In this document: positions 1-15,000 of the stretch, piece after piece
Layout: each line of letters starts with the position of its first letter
Position numbering within the stretch: the stretch's first letter is position 1
From: Aradus depressus
Taxonomy: Eukaryota > Arthropoda > Insecta > Hemiptera > Aradidae
Assembly (NCBI GenBank): GCA_963662175.1
Contig: OY759218.1
Coordinates: 3,774,001-3,838,000, forward strand
Direction: 5' to 3'
DNA: 64,000 bases
Notes under the pieces: generated by a model
Database searches by the model: none
What the model saw: only the letters and a program-made list of their open reading frames with translations
What the model was told of the DNA's origin: nothing
Made by a program: the position numbers and the translations under genes

Positions 1-3000
1 CCAACATCCTTGCTATATCGTTACATCCCCTCTAATGTCTTTGTTTTTCAAACAAGATTTTAGAGATATGTGATATTCTCTGCGAAATGGTCTCCCTAAA
101 TTCCACATTTTTTCCTAGATTATTTAAGTTATGGCCAACCAGATTGCATTTTATTTCTTTAATTAGGCCCAACATCCTTGCTATATCGTTACATCCCCTC
201 TAATGTCTTTGCTTTTTAAACAAGTTTTTAGAGTTATGTGAGATTGTCTGCGACATGGCCTCCCTAAATTCCACATTTTTTCCTAGATGATTCAAGTTAT
301 GGCCAACCAGATTGCATTTTATTTCTTGAATTAGGACCAACATCCTTGCTATATCGTTACATGCCTTCTAATGTCTTTGCTTTTTAAACAAGTTTTTAGA
401 GTTATGTGAGATTGTCTGCGACATGGCCTCCCTAAATTCCACATTTTTTCCTAGATGATTCAAGTTATGGCCAACCAGATTGCATTTTATTTCTTTAATT
501 AGGCCCAACATCCTTGCTATATCGTTACATCCCCTCTAATGTCTTTGTTTTTCAAACAAGTTTTTAGAGTTATGTGAGATTGTCTGCGACATGGCCTCCC
601 TAAATTCCACATTTCTCCTAGATGATTCAAGTTATGGCCAACCGGATTGCATTTTATTTCTTTAATTAGGCCCTACATCCTTGCTATATCGTTACATCCC
701 CTCTAATGTCTTTGCTTTTTAAACAAGTTTTTAGAGATATGTGATATTCTCTGCGAAATGGTCTCCCTAAATTCCACTTTTTTTCCTAGATTATTTAAGT
801 TATGGCCAACCAGATTGCATTTTATTTCTTTAATTAGGCCCTACATCCTTCCTATATCGTTACATCCTCTCTAATGTCTTTGCTGTTTAAACAAGTTTTT
901 AGAGTTATGTGAGATTCTTTGCGACATGGCCTCCCTAAATTCCACATTTTTTCCTAGATTATTTAAGTTATGGCCAACCAGATTGCATTTTATTTCTTTA
1001 ATTAGGCCCTACATCCTTGCTATATCGTTACATGCCTTCTAATATCTTTGCTTTTTAAACAAGTTATTAGAGTTATGTGAGATCGTCTGCGACATGGCCT
1101 CTCTGAATTTCTCCTTTTTTCCTAGATTATTCAAGTTTGGGCCAACCAGATTACATTTTATTTCTTTAATTAGGCCCTACATCCTTCCTATGTCGTTACA
1201 TCCCCTCTAATGTCTTTGTTTTTCAAACAAGTTTTTAGAGATATGTGATATTCTCTGCGAAATGGTCTCCCTAAATTCCACATTTTTTCCTAGATTATTT
1301 AAGTTATGGCCAACCAGATTGCATTTTATTTCTTTAATTAGGCCCAACATCCTTGCTATATCGTTACATCCCCTCTAATGTCTTTGTTTTTCAAACAAGT
1401 TTTTAGAGTTATGTGAGATTGTCTGCGACATGGCCTCCCTAAATTCCACATTTTTTCCTAGATGATTCAAGTTATGGCCAACCAGATTGCATTTTATTTC
1501 TTTAATTAGGCCCAACATCCTTGCTATATCGTTACATCCCCTCTAATGTCTTTGTTTTTCAAACAAGTTTTTAGAGATATGTGATATTCTCTGCGAAATG
1601 GTCTCCCTAAATTCCACATTTTTTCCTAGATTATTTAAGTTATGGCCAACCAGATTGCATTTTATTTCTTTAATTAGGCCCAACATCCTTGCTATATCGT
1701 TACATCCCCTCTAATGTCTTTGTTTTTCAAACAAGATTTTAGAGATATGTGATATTCTCTGCGAAATGGTCTCCCTAAATTCCACATTTTTTCCTAGATT
1801 ATTTAAGTTATGGCCAACCAGATTGCATTTTATTTCTTTAATTAGGCCCAACATCCTTGCTATATCGTTACATCCCCTCTAATGTCTTTGCTTTTTAAAC
1901 AAGTTTTTAGAGTTATGTGAGATTGTCTGCGACATGGCCTCCCTAAATTCCACATTTTTTCCTAGATGATTCAAGTTATGGCCAACCAGATTGCATTTTA
2001 TTTCTTGAATTAGGACCAACATCCTTGCTATATCGTTACATGCCTTCTAATGTCTTTGCTTTTTAAACAAGTTATTAGAATTATGTGAGATCGTCTGCGA
2101 CATGGCCTCTCTGAATTCTCCTTTTTTCCTAGATTATTTAAGTTATGGCCAACCAGATTGCATTTTATTTCTTTAATTAGGCCCAACATCCTTGCTATAT
2201 CGTTACATCCCCTCTAATGTCTTTGCTTTTTAAACAAGTTTTTAGAGTTATGTGAGATTGTCTGCGACATGGCCTCCCTAAATTCCACATTTTTTCCTAG
2301 ATGATTCAAGTTATGGCCAACCAGATTGCATTTTATTTCTTTAATTAGGCCCAACATCCTTGCTATATCGTTACATCCCCTCTAATGTCTTTGTTTTTCA
2401 AACAAGTTTTTAGAGATATGTGATATTCTCTGCGAAATGGTCTCCCTAAATTCCACATTTTTTCCTAGATTATTTAAGTTATGGCCAACCAGATTGCATT
2501 TTATTTCTTTAATTAGGCCCAACATCCTTGCTATATCGTTACATCCCCTCTAATGTCTTTGTTTTTCAAACAAGTTTTTAGAGTTATGTGAGATTGTCTG
2601 CGACATGGCCTCCCTAAATTCCACATTTTTTCCTAGATGATTCAAGTTATGGCCAACCGGATTGCATTTTATTTCTTTAATTAGGCCCTACATCCTTGCT
2701 ATATCGTTACATCCCCTCTAATGTCTTTGCTTTTTAAACAAGTTTTTAGACATATGTGATATTCTCTGCGAAATGGTCTCCCTAAATTCCACATTTTTTC
2801 CTAGATTATTTAAGTTATGGCCAACCAGATTGCATTTCATTTCTTTAATTAGGCCCTACATCCTTCCTATATCGTTACATCCTCTCTAATGTCTTTGCTT
2901 TTTAAACAAGTTTTTAGAGTTATGTGAGATTCTTTGCGACATGGCCTCCCTAAATTCCACATTTTTTCCTAGATTATTTAAGTTATGGCCAACCAGATTG

Positions 3001-6000
3001 CATTTTATTTCTTGAATTAGGACCAACATCCTTGCTATATCGTTACATGCCTTCTAATGTCTTTGCTTTTTAAACAAGTTATTAGAATTATGTGAGATCG
3101 TCTGCGACATGGCCTCTCTGAATTCTCCTTTTTTCCTAGATTATTTAAGTTATGGCCAACCAGATTGCATTTTATTTCTTTAATTAGGCCCAACATCCTT
3201 GCTATATCGTTACATCCCCTCTAATGTCTTTGCTTTTTAAACAAGTTTTTAGAGTTATGTGAGATTGTCTGCGACATGGCCTCCCTAAATTCCACATTTT
3301 TTCCTAGATGATTCAAGTTATGGCCAACCAGATTGCATTTTATTTCTTTAATTAGGCCCAACATCCTTGCTATATCGTTACATCCCCTCTAATGTCTTTG
3401 TTTTTCAAACAAGTTTTTAGAGTTATGTGAGATTGTCTGCGAAATGGCCTCCCTAAATTCCACAGTTTTTCCTAGATGATTCAAGTTATGGCCAACCGGA
3501 TTGCATTTTATTTCTTTAATTAGGCCCTACATCCTTGCTATATCGTTACATCCCCTCTAATGTCTTTGCTTTTAAACAAGTTTTTAGAGTTATGTGAGAT
3601 TGTCTGCGACATGGCCTCCCTAAATTCCACATTTTTTCCTAGATGATTCAAGTTATGGCCAACCAGATTGCATTTTATTTCTTTAATTAGGCCCAACATC
3701 CTTGCTATATCGTTACATCCCCTCTAATGTCTTTGTTTTTCAAACAAGTTTTTAGAGTTATGTGAGATTGTCTGCGACATGGCCTCCCTAAATTCCACAT
3801 TTCTCCTAGATGATTCAAGTTATGGCCAACCGGATTGCATTTTATTTTTTAATTAGGCCCTACATCCTTGCTATATCGTTACATCCCCTCTAATGTCTTT
3901 GCTTTTTAAACAAGTTTTTAGAGATATGTGATATTCTCTGCGAAATGGTCTCCCTAAATTCCACTTTTTTTCCTAGATTATTTAAGTTATGGCCAACCAG
4001 ATTGCATTTTATTTCTTTAATTAGGCCCTACATCCTTCCTATATCGTTACATCCTCTCTAATGTCTTTGCTGTTTAAACAAGTTTTTAGAGTTATGTGAG
4101 ATTCTTTGCGACATGGCCTCCCTAAATTCCACATTTTTTCCTAGATTATTTAAGTTATGGCCAACCAGATTGCATTTTATTTCTTTAATTAGGCCCTACA
4201 TCCTTGCTATATCGTTACATGCCTTCTAATATCTTTGCTTTTTAAACAAGTTATTAGAGTTATGTGAGATCGTCTGCGACATGGCCTCTCTGAATTTCTC
4301 CTTTTTTCCTAGATTATTCAAGTTTGGGCCAACCAGATTGCATTTTATTTCTTTAATTAGGCCCAACATCCTTGCTATATCGTTACATCCCCTCTAATGT
4401 CTTTGCTTTTTAAACAAGTTTTTAGAGTTATGTGAGATTGTCTGCGACATGGCCTCTCTGAATTTCTCCTTTTTTCGTAGATTATTCAAGTTTGGGCCAA
4501 CCAGATTGCATTTTATTTCTTTAATTAGGCCCAACATCCTTGCTATATCGTTACATCCCCTCTAATGTCTTTGCTTTTTAAACAAGTTTTTAGAGTTATG
4601 TGAGATTGTCTGCGACATGGCCTCCCTAAATTCCACATTTTTTCCTAGATGATTCAAGTTATGGCCAACCAGATTGCATTTTATTTCTTTAATTAGGCCC
4701 AACATCCTTGCTATATCGTTACATCCCCTCTAATGTCTTTGTTTTTCAAACAAGTTTTTAGAGTTATGTGAGATTGTCTGCGACATGGCCTCCCTAAATT
4801 CCACATTTTTTCCTAGATGATTCAAGTTATGGCCAACCGTATTGCATTTTATTTCTTTAATTAGGCCCTACATCCTTGCTATATCGTTACATCCCCTCTA
4901 ATGTCTTTGCTTTTTAAACAAGTTTTTAGAGTTATGTGAGATTGTCTGCGACATGGCCTCCCTGAATTCCACATTTTTTCCTAGTTGATTCAAGTTATGG
5001 CCAACCAGATTGCATTTTATTTCTTTAATTAATCCCTACATCCTGCCTATGCCGTTACATCCTCTCTAATGTCTTTGCTTTTTAAACAAGTTTTTAGAGA
5101 TACTTGATATTCTCTGCGACATGGCCTCCCTAACTTCCACATTTTCTCCTAGATTATTTAAGTTATGGCCAACCAGATTGCATTTTATTTCTTTAATTAG
5201 GCCCAACATCCTTGCTATATCGTTACATGCCCTCTAATGTCTTTGCTTTTTAAACAAGTTTTTAGAGTTATGTGAGATCGTCTGCGACATGGCCTCTCTG
5301 AATTTCTCCTTTTTTCCTAGATTATTCAAGTTTGGGCCAACCAGATTGCATTTTATTTCTTTAATTAGGCCCAACATCCTTGCTATATCGTTACATCCCC
5401 TCTAATGTCTTTGCTTTTTAAACAAGTTTTTAGAGTTATGTGAGATTGTCTGCGACATGGCCTCCCTAAATTCCACATTTTTTCCTAGATGATTCAAGTT
5501 ATGGCCAACCAGATTGCATTTTATTTCTTTAATTAGGCCCAACATCCTTGCTATATCGTTACATCCCCTCTAATGTCTTTGTTTTTCAAACAAGTTTTTA
5601 GAGTTATGTGAGATTGTCTGCGAAATGGCCTCCCTAAATTCCAAATTTTTTCCTAGATGATTCAAGTTATGGCCAACCGGATTGCATTTTATTTCTTTAA
5701 TTAGGCCCTACATCCTTGCTATATCGTTACATCCCCTCTAATGTCTTTGCTTTTTAAACAAGTTTTTAGAGTTATGTGAGATTGTCTGCGACATGGCCTC
5801 CCTAAATTCCACATTTTTTCCTAGATGATTCAAGTTATGGCCAACCAGATTGCATTTTATTTCTTTAATTAGGCCCAACATCCTTGCTATATCGTTACAT
5901 CCCCTCTAATGTCTTTGTTTTTCAAACAAGTTTTTAGAGTTATGTGAGATTGTCTGCGACATGGCCTCCCTAAATTCCACATTTTTTCCTAGATGATTCA

Positions 6001-9000
6001 AGTTATGGCCAACCAGATTGCATTTTATTTCTTTAATTAATCCCTACATCCTGCCTATGCCGTTACATCCTCTCTAATGTCTTTGCTTTTTAAACAAGTT
6101 TTTAGAGATACTTGATATTCTCTGCGACATGGCCTCCCTAACTTCCACATTTTCTCCTAGATTATTTAAGTTATGGCCAACCAGATTGCATTTTATTTCT
6201 TTAATTAGGCCCAACATCCTTGCTATATCGTTACATGCCCTCTAATGTCTTTGCTTTTTAAACAAGTTTTTAGAGTTATGTGAGATCGTCTGCGACATGG
6301 CCTCTCTGAATTTCTCCTTTTTTCCTAGATTATTCAAGTTTGGGCCAACCAGATTGCATTTTATTTCTTTAATTAGGCCCAACATCCTTGCTATATCGTT
6401 ACATCCCCTCTAATGTCTTTGCTTTTTAAACAAGTTTTTAGAGTTATGTGAGATTGTCTGCGACATGGCCTCCCTAAATTCCACATTTTTTCCTAGATGA
6501 TTCAAGTTATGGCCAACCAGATTGCATTTTATTTCTTTAATTAGGCCCAACATCCTTGCTATATCGTTACATCCCCTCTAATGTCTTTGTTTTTCAAACA
6601 AGTTTTTAGAGTTATGTGAGATTGTCTGCGAAATGGCCTCCCTAAATTCCAAATTTTTTCCTAGATGATTCAAGTTATGGCCAACCGGATTGCATTTTAT
6701 TTCTTTAATTAGGCCCTACATCCTTGCTATATCGTTACATCCCCTCTAATGTCTTTGCTTTTTAAACAAGTTTTTAGAGTTATGTGAGATTGTCTGCGAC
6801 ATGGCCTCCCTAAATTCCACATTTTTTCCTAGATGATTCAAGTTATGGCCAACCAGATTGCATTTTATTTCTTTAATTAGGCCCAACATCCTTGCTATAT
6901 CGTTACATCCCCTCTAATGTCTTTGTTTTTCAAACAAGTTTTTAGAGTTATGTGAGATTGTCTGCGACATGGCCTCCCTAAATTCCACATTTTTTCCTAG
7001 ATGATTCAAGTTATGGCCAACCAGATTGCATTTTATTTCTTTAATTAGGCCCAACATCCTTGCTATATCGTTACATCCCCTCTAATGTCTTTGTTTTTCA
7101 AACAAGTTTTTAGAGTTATGTGAGATTGTCTGCGAAATGGCCTCCCTAAATTCCACATTTTTTCCTAGATGATTCAAGTTATGGCCAACCGGATTGCATT
7201 TTATTTCTTTAATTAGGCCCTACATCCTTGCTATATCGTTACATCCCCTCTAATGTCTTTGCTTTTTAAACAAGTTTTTAGAGTTATGTGAGATTGTCTG
7301 CGACATGGCCTCCCTAAATTCCACATTTTTTCCTAGATGATTCAAGTTATGGCCAACCAGATTGCATTTTATTTCTTTAATTAGGCCCAACATCCTTGCT
7401 ATATCGTTACATCCCCTCTAATGTCTTTGTTTTTCAAACAAGTTTTTAGAGTTATGTGAGATTGTCTGCGACATGGCCTCCCTAAATTCCACATTTCTCC
7501 TAGATGATTCAAGTTATGGCCAACCGGATTGCATTTTATTTCTTTAATTAGGCCCTACATCCTTGCTATATCGTTACATCCCCTCTAATGTCTTTGCTTT
7601 TTAAACAAGTTTTTAGAGATATGTGATATTCTCTGCGAAATGGTCTCCCTAAATTCCACATTTTTTCCTAGATGATTCAAGTTATGGCCAACCGGATTGC
7701 ATTTTATTTCTTTAATTAGGCCCTACATCCTTGCTATATCGTTACATCCCCTCTAATGTCTTTGCTTTTTAAACAAGTTTTTAGAGTTATGTGAGATTGT
7801 CTGCGAAATGGTCTCTCTGAATTTCTCCTTTTCTCCTAGATTATTTAAGTTATGGCCAACCAGATTGCATTTTATTTCTTTAATTAGGCCCAACATCCTT
7901 GCTATATCGTTACATCCCCTCTAATGTCTTTGCTTTTTAAACAAGTTTTTAGAGTTATGTGAGATCGTCTGCGACATGGCCTCTCTGAATTTCTCCTTTT
8001 TTCCTAGATTATTCAAGTTTGGGCCAACCAGATTGCATTTTATTTCTTTAATTAGGCCCAACATCCTTGCTATATCGTTACATCCCTTCTAATGTATTTG
8101 CTTTTTAAACAAGTTTTTAGAGTTATGTGAGATTGTCTGCGACATGGCCTCCCTAAATTCCACATTTTTTCCTAGATGATTCAAGTTATGGCCAACCAGA
8201 TTGCATTTTATTTCTTTAATTAGGCCCAACATCCTTGCTATATCGTTACATCCCCTCTAATGTCTTTGTTTTTCAAACAAGTTTTTAGAGTTATGTGAGA
8301 TTGTCTGCGAAATGGCCTCCCTAAATTCCACATTTTTTCCTAGATGATTCAAGTTATGGCCAACCGGATTGCATTTTATTTCTTTAATTAGGCCCTACAT
8401 CCTTGCTATATCGTTACATCCCCTCTAATGTCTTTGCTTTTTAAACAAGTTTTTAGAGTTATGTGAGATTGTCTGCGACATGGCCTCCCTAAATTCCACA
8501 TTTTTTCCTAGATGATTCAAGTTATGGCCAACCAGATTGCATTTTATTTCTTTAATTAGGCCCAACATCCTTGCTATATCGTTACATCCCCTCTAATGTC
8601 TTTGTTTTTCAAACAAGTTTTTAGAGTTATGTGAGATTGTCTGCGACATGGCCTCCCTAAATTCCACATTTCTCCTAGATGATTCAAGTTATGGCCAACC
8701 GGATTGCATTTTATTTCTTTAATTAGGCCCTACATCCTTGCTATATCGTTACATCCCCTCTAATGTCTTTGCTTTTTAAACAAGTTTTTAGAGATATGTG
8801 ATATTCTCTGCGAAATGGTCTCCCTAAATTCCACATTTTTTCCTAGATTATTTAAGTTATGGCCAACCAGATTGCATTTTATTTCTTTAATTAGGCCCTA
8901 CATCCTTCCTATATCGTTACATCCTCTCTAATGTCTTTGCTGTTTAAACAAGTTTTTAGAGTTATGTGAGATTCTTTGCGACATGGCCTCCCTAAATTCC

Positions 9001-12000
9001 ACATTTTTTCCTAGATTATTTAAGTTATGGCCAACCAGATTGCATTTTATTTCTTTAATTAGGCCCTACATCCTTGCTATATCGTTACATGCCTTCTAAT
9101 ATCTTTGCTTTTTAAACAAGTTATTAGAGTTATGTGAGATCGTCTGCGACATGGCCTCCCTGAATTCTCCTTTTTTCCTAGATTATTTAAGTTATGGCCA
9201 ACCAGATTGCATTTTATTTCTTTAATTAGGCCCAAAATCCTTGCTATATCGTTACATCCCCTCTAATGTCTTTGCTTTTTAAACAAGTTTTTAGAGTTAT
9301 GTGAGATTGTCTGCGACATGGCCTCTCTGAATTTCTCCTTTTTTCCTAGATTATTCAAGTTTGGGCCAACCAGATTGCATTTTATTTCTTTAATTAGGCC
9401 CAACATCCTTGCTTTATCGTTACATCCCCTCTAATGTCTTTGCTTTTTAAACAAGTTTTTAGAGTTATGTGAGATTGTCTGCGACATGGCCTCCCTAAAT
9501 TCCACATTTTTTCCTAGATGATTCAAGTTATGGCCAACCAGATTGCATTTTATTTCTTTAATTAGGCCCAACATCCTTGCTATATCGTTACATCCCCTCT
9601 AATGTCTTTGTTTTTCAAACAAGTTTTTAGAGTTATGTGAGATTGTCTGCGACATGGCCTCCCTAAATTCCACATTTTTTCCTAGATGATTCAAGTTATG
9701 GCCAACCGTATTGCATTTTATTTCTTTAATTAGGCCCTACATCCTTGCTATATCGTTACATCCCCTCTAATGTCTTTGCTTTTTAAACAAGTTTTTAGAG
9801 TTATGTGAGATTGTCTGCGACATGGCCTCCCTAAATTCCACATTTTTTCCTAGTTGATTCAAGTTATGGCCAACCAGATTGCATTTTATTTCTTTAATTA
9901 GGCCCTACATCCTTGCTATATCGTTACATGCCTTCTAATGTCTTTGCTTTTTGAACAAGTTATTAGAGTTATGTGAGATCGTCTGCGACATGGCCTCTCT
10001 GAATTCTCCTTTTTTCCTAGATTATTTAAGTTATGGCCAACCAGATTGCATTTTATTTCTTTAATTAGGCCCAAAATCCTTGCTATATCGTTACATCCCC
10101 TCTAATGTCTTTGCTTTTTAAACAAGTTTTTAGAGTTATGTGAGATTGTCTGCGACATGGCCTCCCTGAATTTCTCCTTTTTTCCTAGATGATTCAAGTT
10201 ATGGCCAACCGGATTGCATTTTATTTCTTTAATTAGGCCCTACATCCTTGCTATATCGTTACATCCCCTCTAATGTCTTTGCTTTTTAAACAAGTTTTTA
10301 GAGTTATGTGAGATTGTCTGCGACATGGCCTCCCTAAATTCCACATTTTTTCCTAGATGATTCAAGTTATGGCCAACCAGATTGCTTTTTATTTCCTTAA
10401 TTAGGCCCAACATCCTTGCTATATCGTTACATCCCCTCTAATGTCTTTGTTTTTCAAACAAGTTTTTAGAGTTATGTGAGATTGTCTGCGACATGGCCTC
10501 CCTAAATTCCACATTTTTTCCTAGATGATTCAAGTTATGGCCAACCGGATTGCATTTTATTTCTTTAATTAGGCCCTACATCCTTGCTATATCGTTACAT
10601 CCCCTCTAATGTCTTTGCTTTTTAAACAAGTTTTTAGAGATATGTGATATTCTCTGCGAAATGGTCTCCCTAAATTTCACATTTTTTCCTAGATTATTTA
10701 AGTTATGGCCAACCAGATTGCATTTTATTTCTTTAATTAGGCCCTACATCCTTCCTATATCGTTACATCCTCTCTAATGTCTTTGCTGTTTAAACAAGTT
10801 TTTAGAGTTATGTGAGATTGTCTGCGACATGGCCTCCCTGAATTTCTCCTTTTTTCCTAGATTATTCAAGTTTGGGCCAACCAGATTGCATTTTATTTCT
10901 TTAATTAGGCCCAACATCCTTGCTATATCGTTACATCCCCTCTAATGTCTTTGCTTTTTAAACAAGTTTTTAGAGTTATGTGAGATTGTCTGCGACATGG
11001 CCTCCCTAAATTCCACATTTTTTCCTAGATGATTCAAGTTATGGCCAACCAGATTGCATTTTATTTCTTTAATTAGGCCCAACATCCTTGCTATATCGTT
11101 ACATCCCCTCTAATGTCTTTGTTTTTCAAACAAGTTTTTAGAGTTATGTGAGATTGTCTGCGACATGGCCTCCCTAAATTCCACATTTTTTCCTAGATGA
11201 TTCAAGTTATGGCCAACCGTATTGCATTTTATTTCTTTAATTAGGCCCTACATCCTTGCTATATCGTAACATCCCCTCTAATGTCTTTGCTTTTTAAACA
11301 AGTTTTTAGAGTTATGTGAGATTGTCTGCGACATGGCCTCCCTAAATTCCACATTTTTTCCTAGTTGATTCAAGTTATGGCCAACCAGATTGCATTTTAT
11401 TTCTTTAATTAATCCCTACATCCTGCCTATGCCGTTACATCCTCTCTAATGTCTTTGCTTTTTAAACAAGTTTTTAGAGATATGTGATATTCTCTGCGAC
11501 ATGGCCTCCCTAATTTCCACATTTTCTCCTAGATTATTTAAGTTATGGCCAACCAGATTGCATTTTATTTCTTTAATTAGGCCCAACATCCTTGCTATAT
11601 CGTTACATCCTCTCTAATGTTTTTGCGTTTTAAACAAGTTTTTAGAGGTATGTGATTGTCTGCGACATGGCCTCCCTAAATTCCACATTTTTTCCTAGAT
11701 GATTAAGGTTATGGCCAACCAGATTGCATTTTATTTCTTTAATTAGGCCCAACATCCTTGCTATATCGTTACATCCCCTCTAATGTCTTTGCTTTTTAAA
11801 CAAGTTTTTAGAGTTATGTGAGATCGTCTGCGACATGGCCTCTCTGAATTTCTCCTTTTTTCCTAGATTATTCAAGTTTGGGCCAACCAGATTGCATTTT
11901 ATTTCTTTAATTAGGCCCAACATCCTTGCTATATCGTTACATCCCTTCTAATGTCTTTGCTTTTTAAACAAGTGTTTAGAGATATTAGATATTCTCTGCG

Positions 12001-15000
12001 AAATGGTCTCCCTAAATTCCACATTTTTTCCTAGATTATTCAAGTTATGGCCAACCAGATTGCATTTTATTTCTTTAATTAGGCCCAACATCCTTGCTAT
12101 ATCGTTACATCCCCTCTAATGTCTTTGTTTTTCAAACAAGTTTTTAGAGTTATGTGAGATTGTCTGCGACATGGCCTCCCTAAATTCCACATTTTTTCCT
12201 AGATGATTCAAGTTATGGCCAACCGGATTGCATTTTATTTCTTTAATTAGGCCCAACATCCTTGCTATATCGTTACATCCCCTCTAATGTCTTTGCTTTT
12301 TAAACAAGTTTTTAGAGATATTAGATATTCTCTGCGAAATGGTCTCCCTAAATTCCACATTTTTTCCTAGATTATTTAAGTTATGGCCAACCAGATTGCA
12401 TTTTATTTCTTTAATTAGGCCCTACATCCTTCCTATATCGTTACATCCTCTCTAATGTCTTTGCTTTTTAAACAAGTTTTTAGAGTTATGTGAGATTCTT
12501 TGCGACATGGCCTCCCTAAATTCCACATTTTTTCCTAGATTATTTAAGTTATGGCCAACCAGATTGCATTTTATTTCTTGAATTAGGCCCAACATCCTTG
12601 CTATATCGTTACATGCCTTCTAATGTCTTTGCTTTTTACACAAGTTATTAGAGTTATGTGAGATCGTCTGCGAAATGGTCTCTCTGAATTTCTCCTTTTC
12701 TCCTAGATTATTTAAGTTATGGCCAACCAGATTGCATTTTATTTCTTTAATTAGGCCCAACATCCTTGCTATATCGTTACATCCCCTCTAATGTCTTTGC
12801 TTTTTAAACAAGTTTTTAGAGTTATGTGAGATCGTCTGCGACATGGCCTCTCTGAATTTCTCCTTTTTTCCTAGATTATTCAAGTTTGGGCCAACCAGAT
12901 TGCATTTTATTTCTTTAATTAGGCCCAACATCCTTGCTATATCGTTACATCCCTTCTAATGTCTTTGCTTTTTAAACAAGTGTTTAGATATATTAGATAT
13001 TCTCTACGAAATGGTCTCCCTAAATTCCACATTTTTTCCTAGATTATTTAAGTTATGGCCAACCAGATTGCATTTTATTTCTTTAATTAGGCCCTACATC
13101 CTTCCTATATCGTTACATCCTCTCTAATGTCTTTGCTTTTTAAACAAGTTTTTAGAGTTATGTGAGATTCTTTGCGACATGGCCTCCCTAAATTCCACAT
13201 TTTTTCCTAGATTATTTAAGTTATGAACAACCAGATTGCATTTTATTTCTTGAATTAGGCCCAACATCCTTGCTATATCGTTACATGCCTTCTAATGTCT
13301 TTGATTTTTACACAAGTTATTAGAGTTATGTGAGATCGTCTGCGACATGGCCTCTCTGAATTCTCCTTTTTTCCTAGATTATTTAAGTTATGGCCAACCA
13401 GATTGCATTTTATTTCTTTAATTAGGCCCAACATCCTTGCTATATCGTTACATCCCCTCTAATGTCTTTGCTTTTTAAACAAGTTTTTAGAGTTATGTGA
13501 GATTGTCTGCGACATGGCCTCTCTGAATTTCTCCTTTTTTCCTAGATTATTCAAGTTTGGGCCAACCAGATTGCATTTTATTTCTTTAATTAGGCCCAAC
13601 ATCCTTGCTATATCGTTACATCCCCTCTAATGTCTTTGCTTTTTAAACAAGTTTTTAGAGTTATGTGAGATTGTCTGCGCCATGGCCTCCCTAAATTCCA
13701 CATTTTTTCCTAGATGAATCAAGTTATGGCCAACCAGATTGCATTTTATTTCTTTGATTAGGCCCAACATCCTTGCTATATCGTTACATCCCCTCTAATG
13801 TCTTTGTTTTTCAAACAAGTTTTTAGAGTTATGTGAGATTGTCTGCGACATGGCCTCCCTAAATTCCACATTTTTTCCTAGATGATTCAAGTTATGGCCA
13901 ACCGGATTGCATTTTATTTCTTTAATTAGGCCCTACATCCTTGCTATATCGTTACATCCCCTCTAATGTCTTTGCTTTTTAAACAAGTTTTTAGAGTTAT
14001 GTGAGATTGTCTGCGAAATGGTCTCTCTGAATTTCTCCTTTTCTCCTAGATTATTCAAGTTTGGGCCAACCAGATTGCATTTTATTTCTTTAATTAGGCC
14101 CAACATCCTTGCTATATCGTTACATCCCTTCTAATGTCTTTGCTTTTTAAACAAGTGTTTAGATATATTAGATATTCTCTACGAAATGGTCTCCCTAAAT
14201 TCCACATTTTTTCCTAGATTATTTAAGTTATGGCCAACCAGATTGCATTTTATTTCTTTAATTAGGCCCTACATCCTTCCTATATCGTTACATCCTCTCT
14301 AATGTCTTTGCTTTTTAAACAAGTTTTTAGAGTTATGTGAGATTCTTTGCGACATGGCCTCCCTAAATTCCACATTTTTTCCTAGATTATTTAAGTTATG
14401 AACAACCAGATTGCATTTTATTTCTTGAATTAGGCCCAACATCCTTGCTATATCGTTACATGCCTTCTAATGTCTTTGCTTTTTACACAAGTTATTAGAG
14501 TTATGTGAGATCGTCTGCGACATGGCCTCTCTGAATTCTCCTTTTTTCCTAGATTATTTAAGTTATGGCCAACCAGATTGCATTTTATTTCTTTAATTAG
14601 GCCCAACATCCTTGCTATATCGTTACATCCCCTCTAATGTCTTTGCTTTTTAAACAAGTTTTTAGAGTTATGTGAGATTGTCTGCGACATGGCCTCTCTG
14701 AATTTCTCCTTTTTTCCTAGATTATTCAAGTTTGGGCCAACCAGATTGCATTTTATTTCTTTAATTAGGCCCAACATCCTTGCTATATCGTTACATCCCC
14801 TCTAATGTCTTTGCTTTTTAAACAAGTTTTTAGAGTTATGTGAGATTGTCTGCGCCATGGCCTCCCTAAATTCCACATTTTTTCCTAGATGAATCAAGTT
14901 ATGGCCAACCAGATTGCATTTTATTTCTTTGATTAGGCCCAACATCCTTGCTATATCGTTACATCCCCTCTAATGTCTTTGTTTTTCAAACAAGTTTTTA

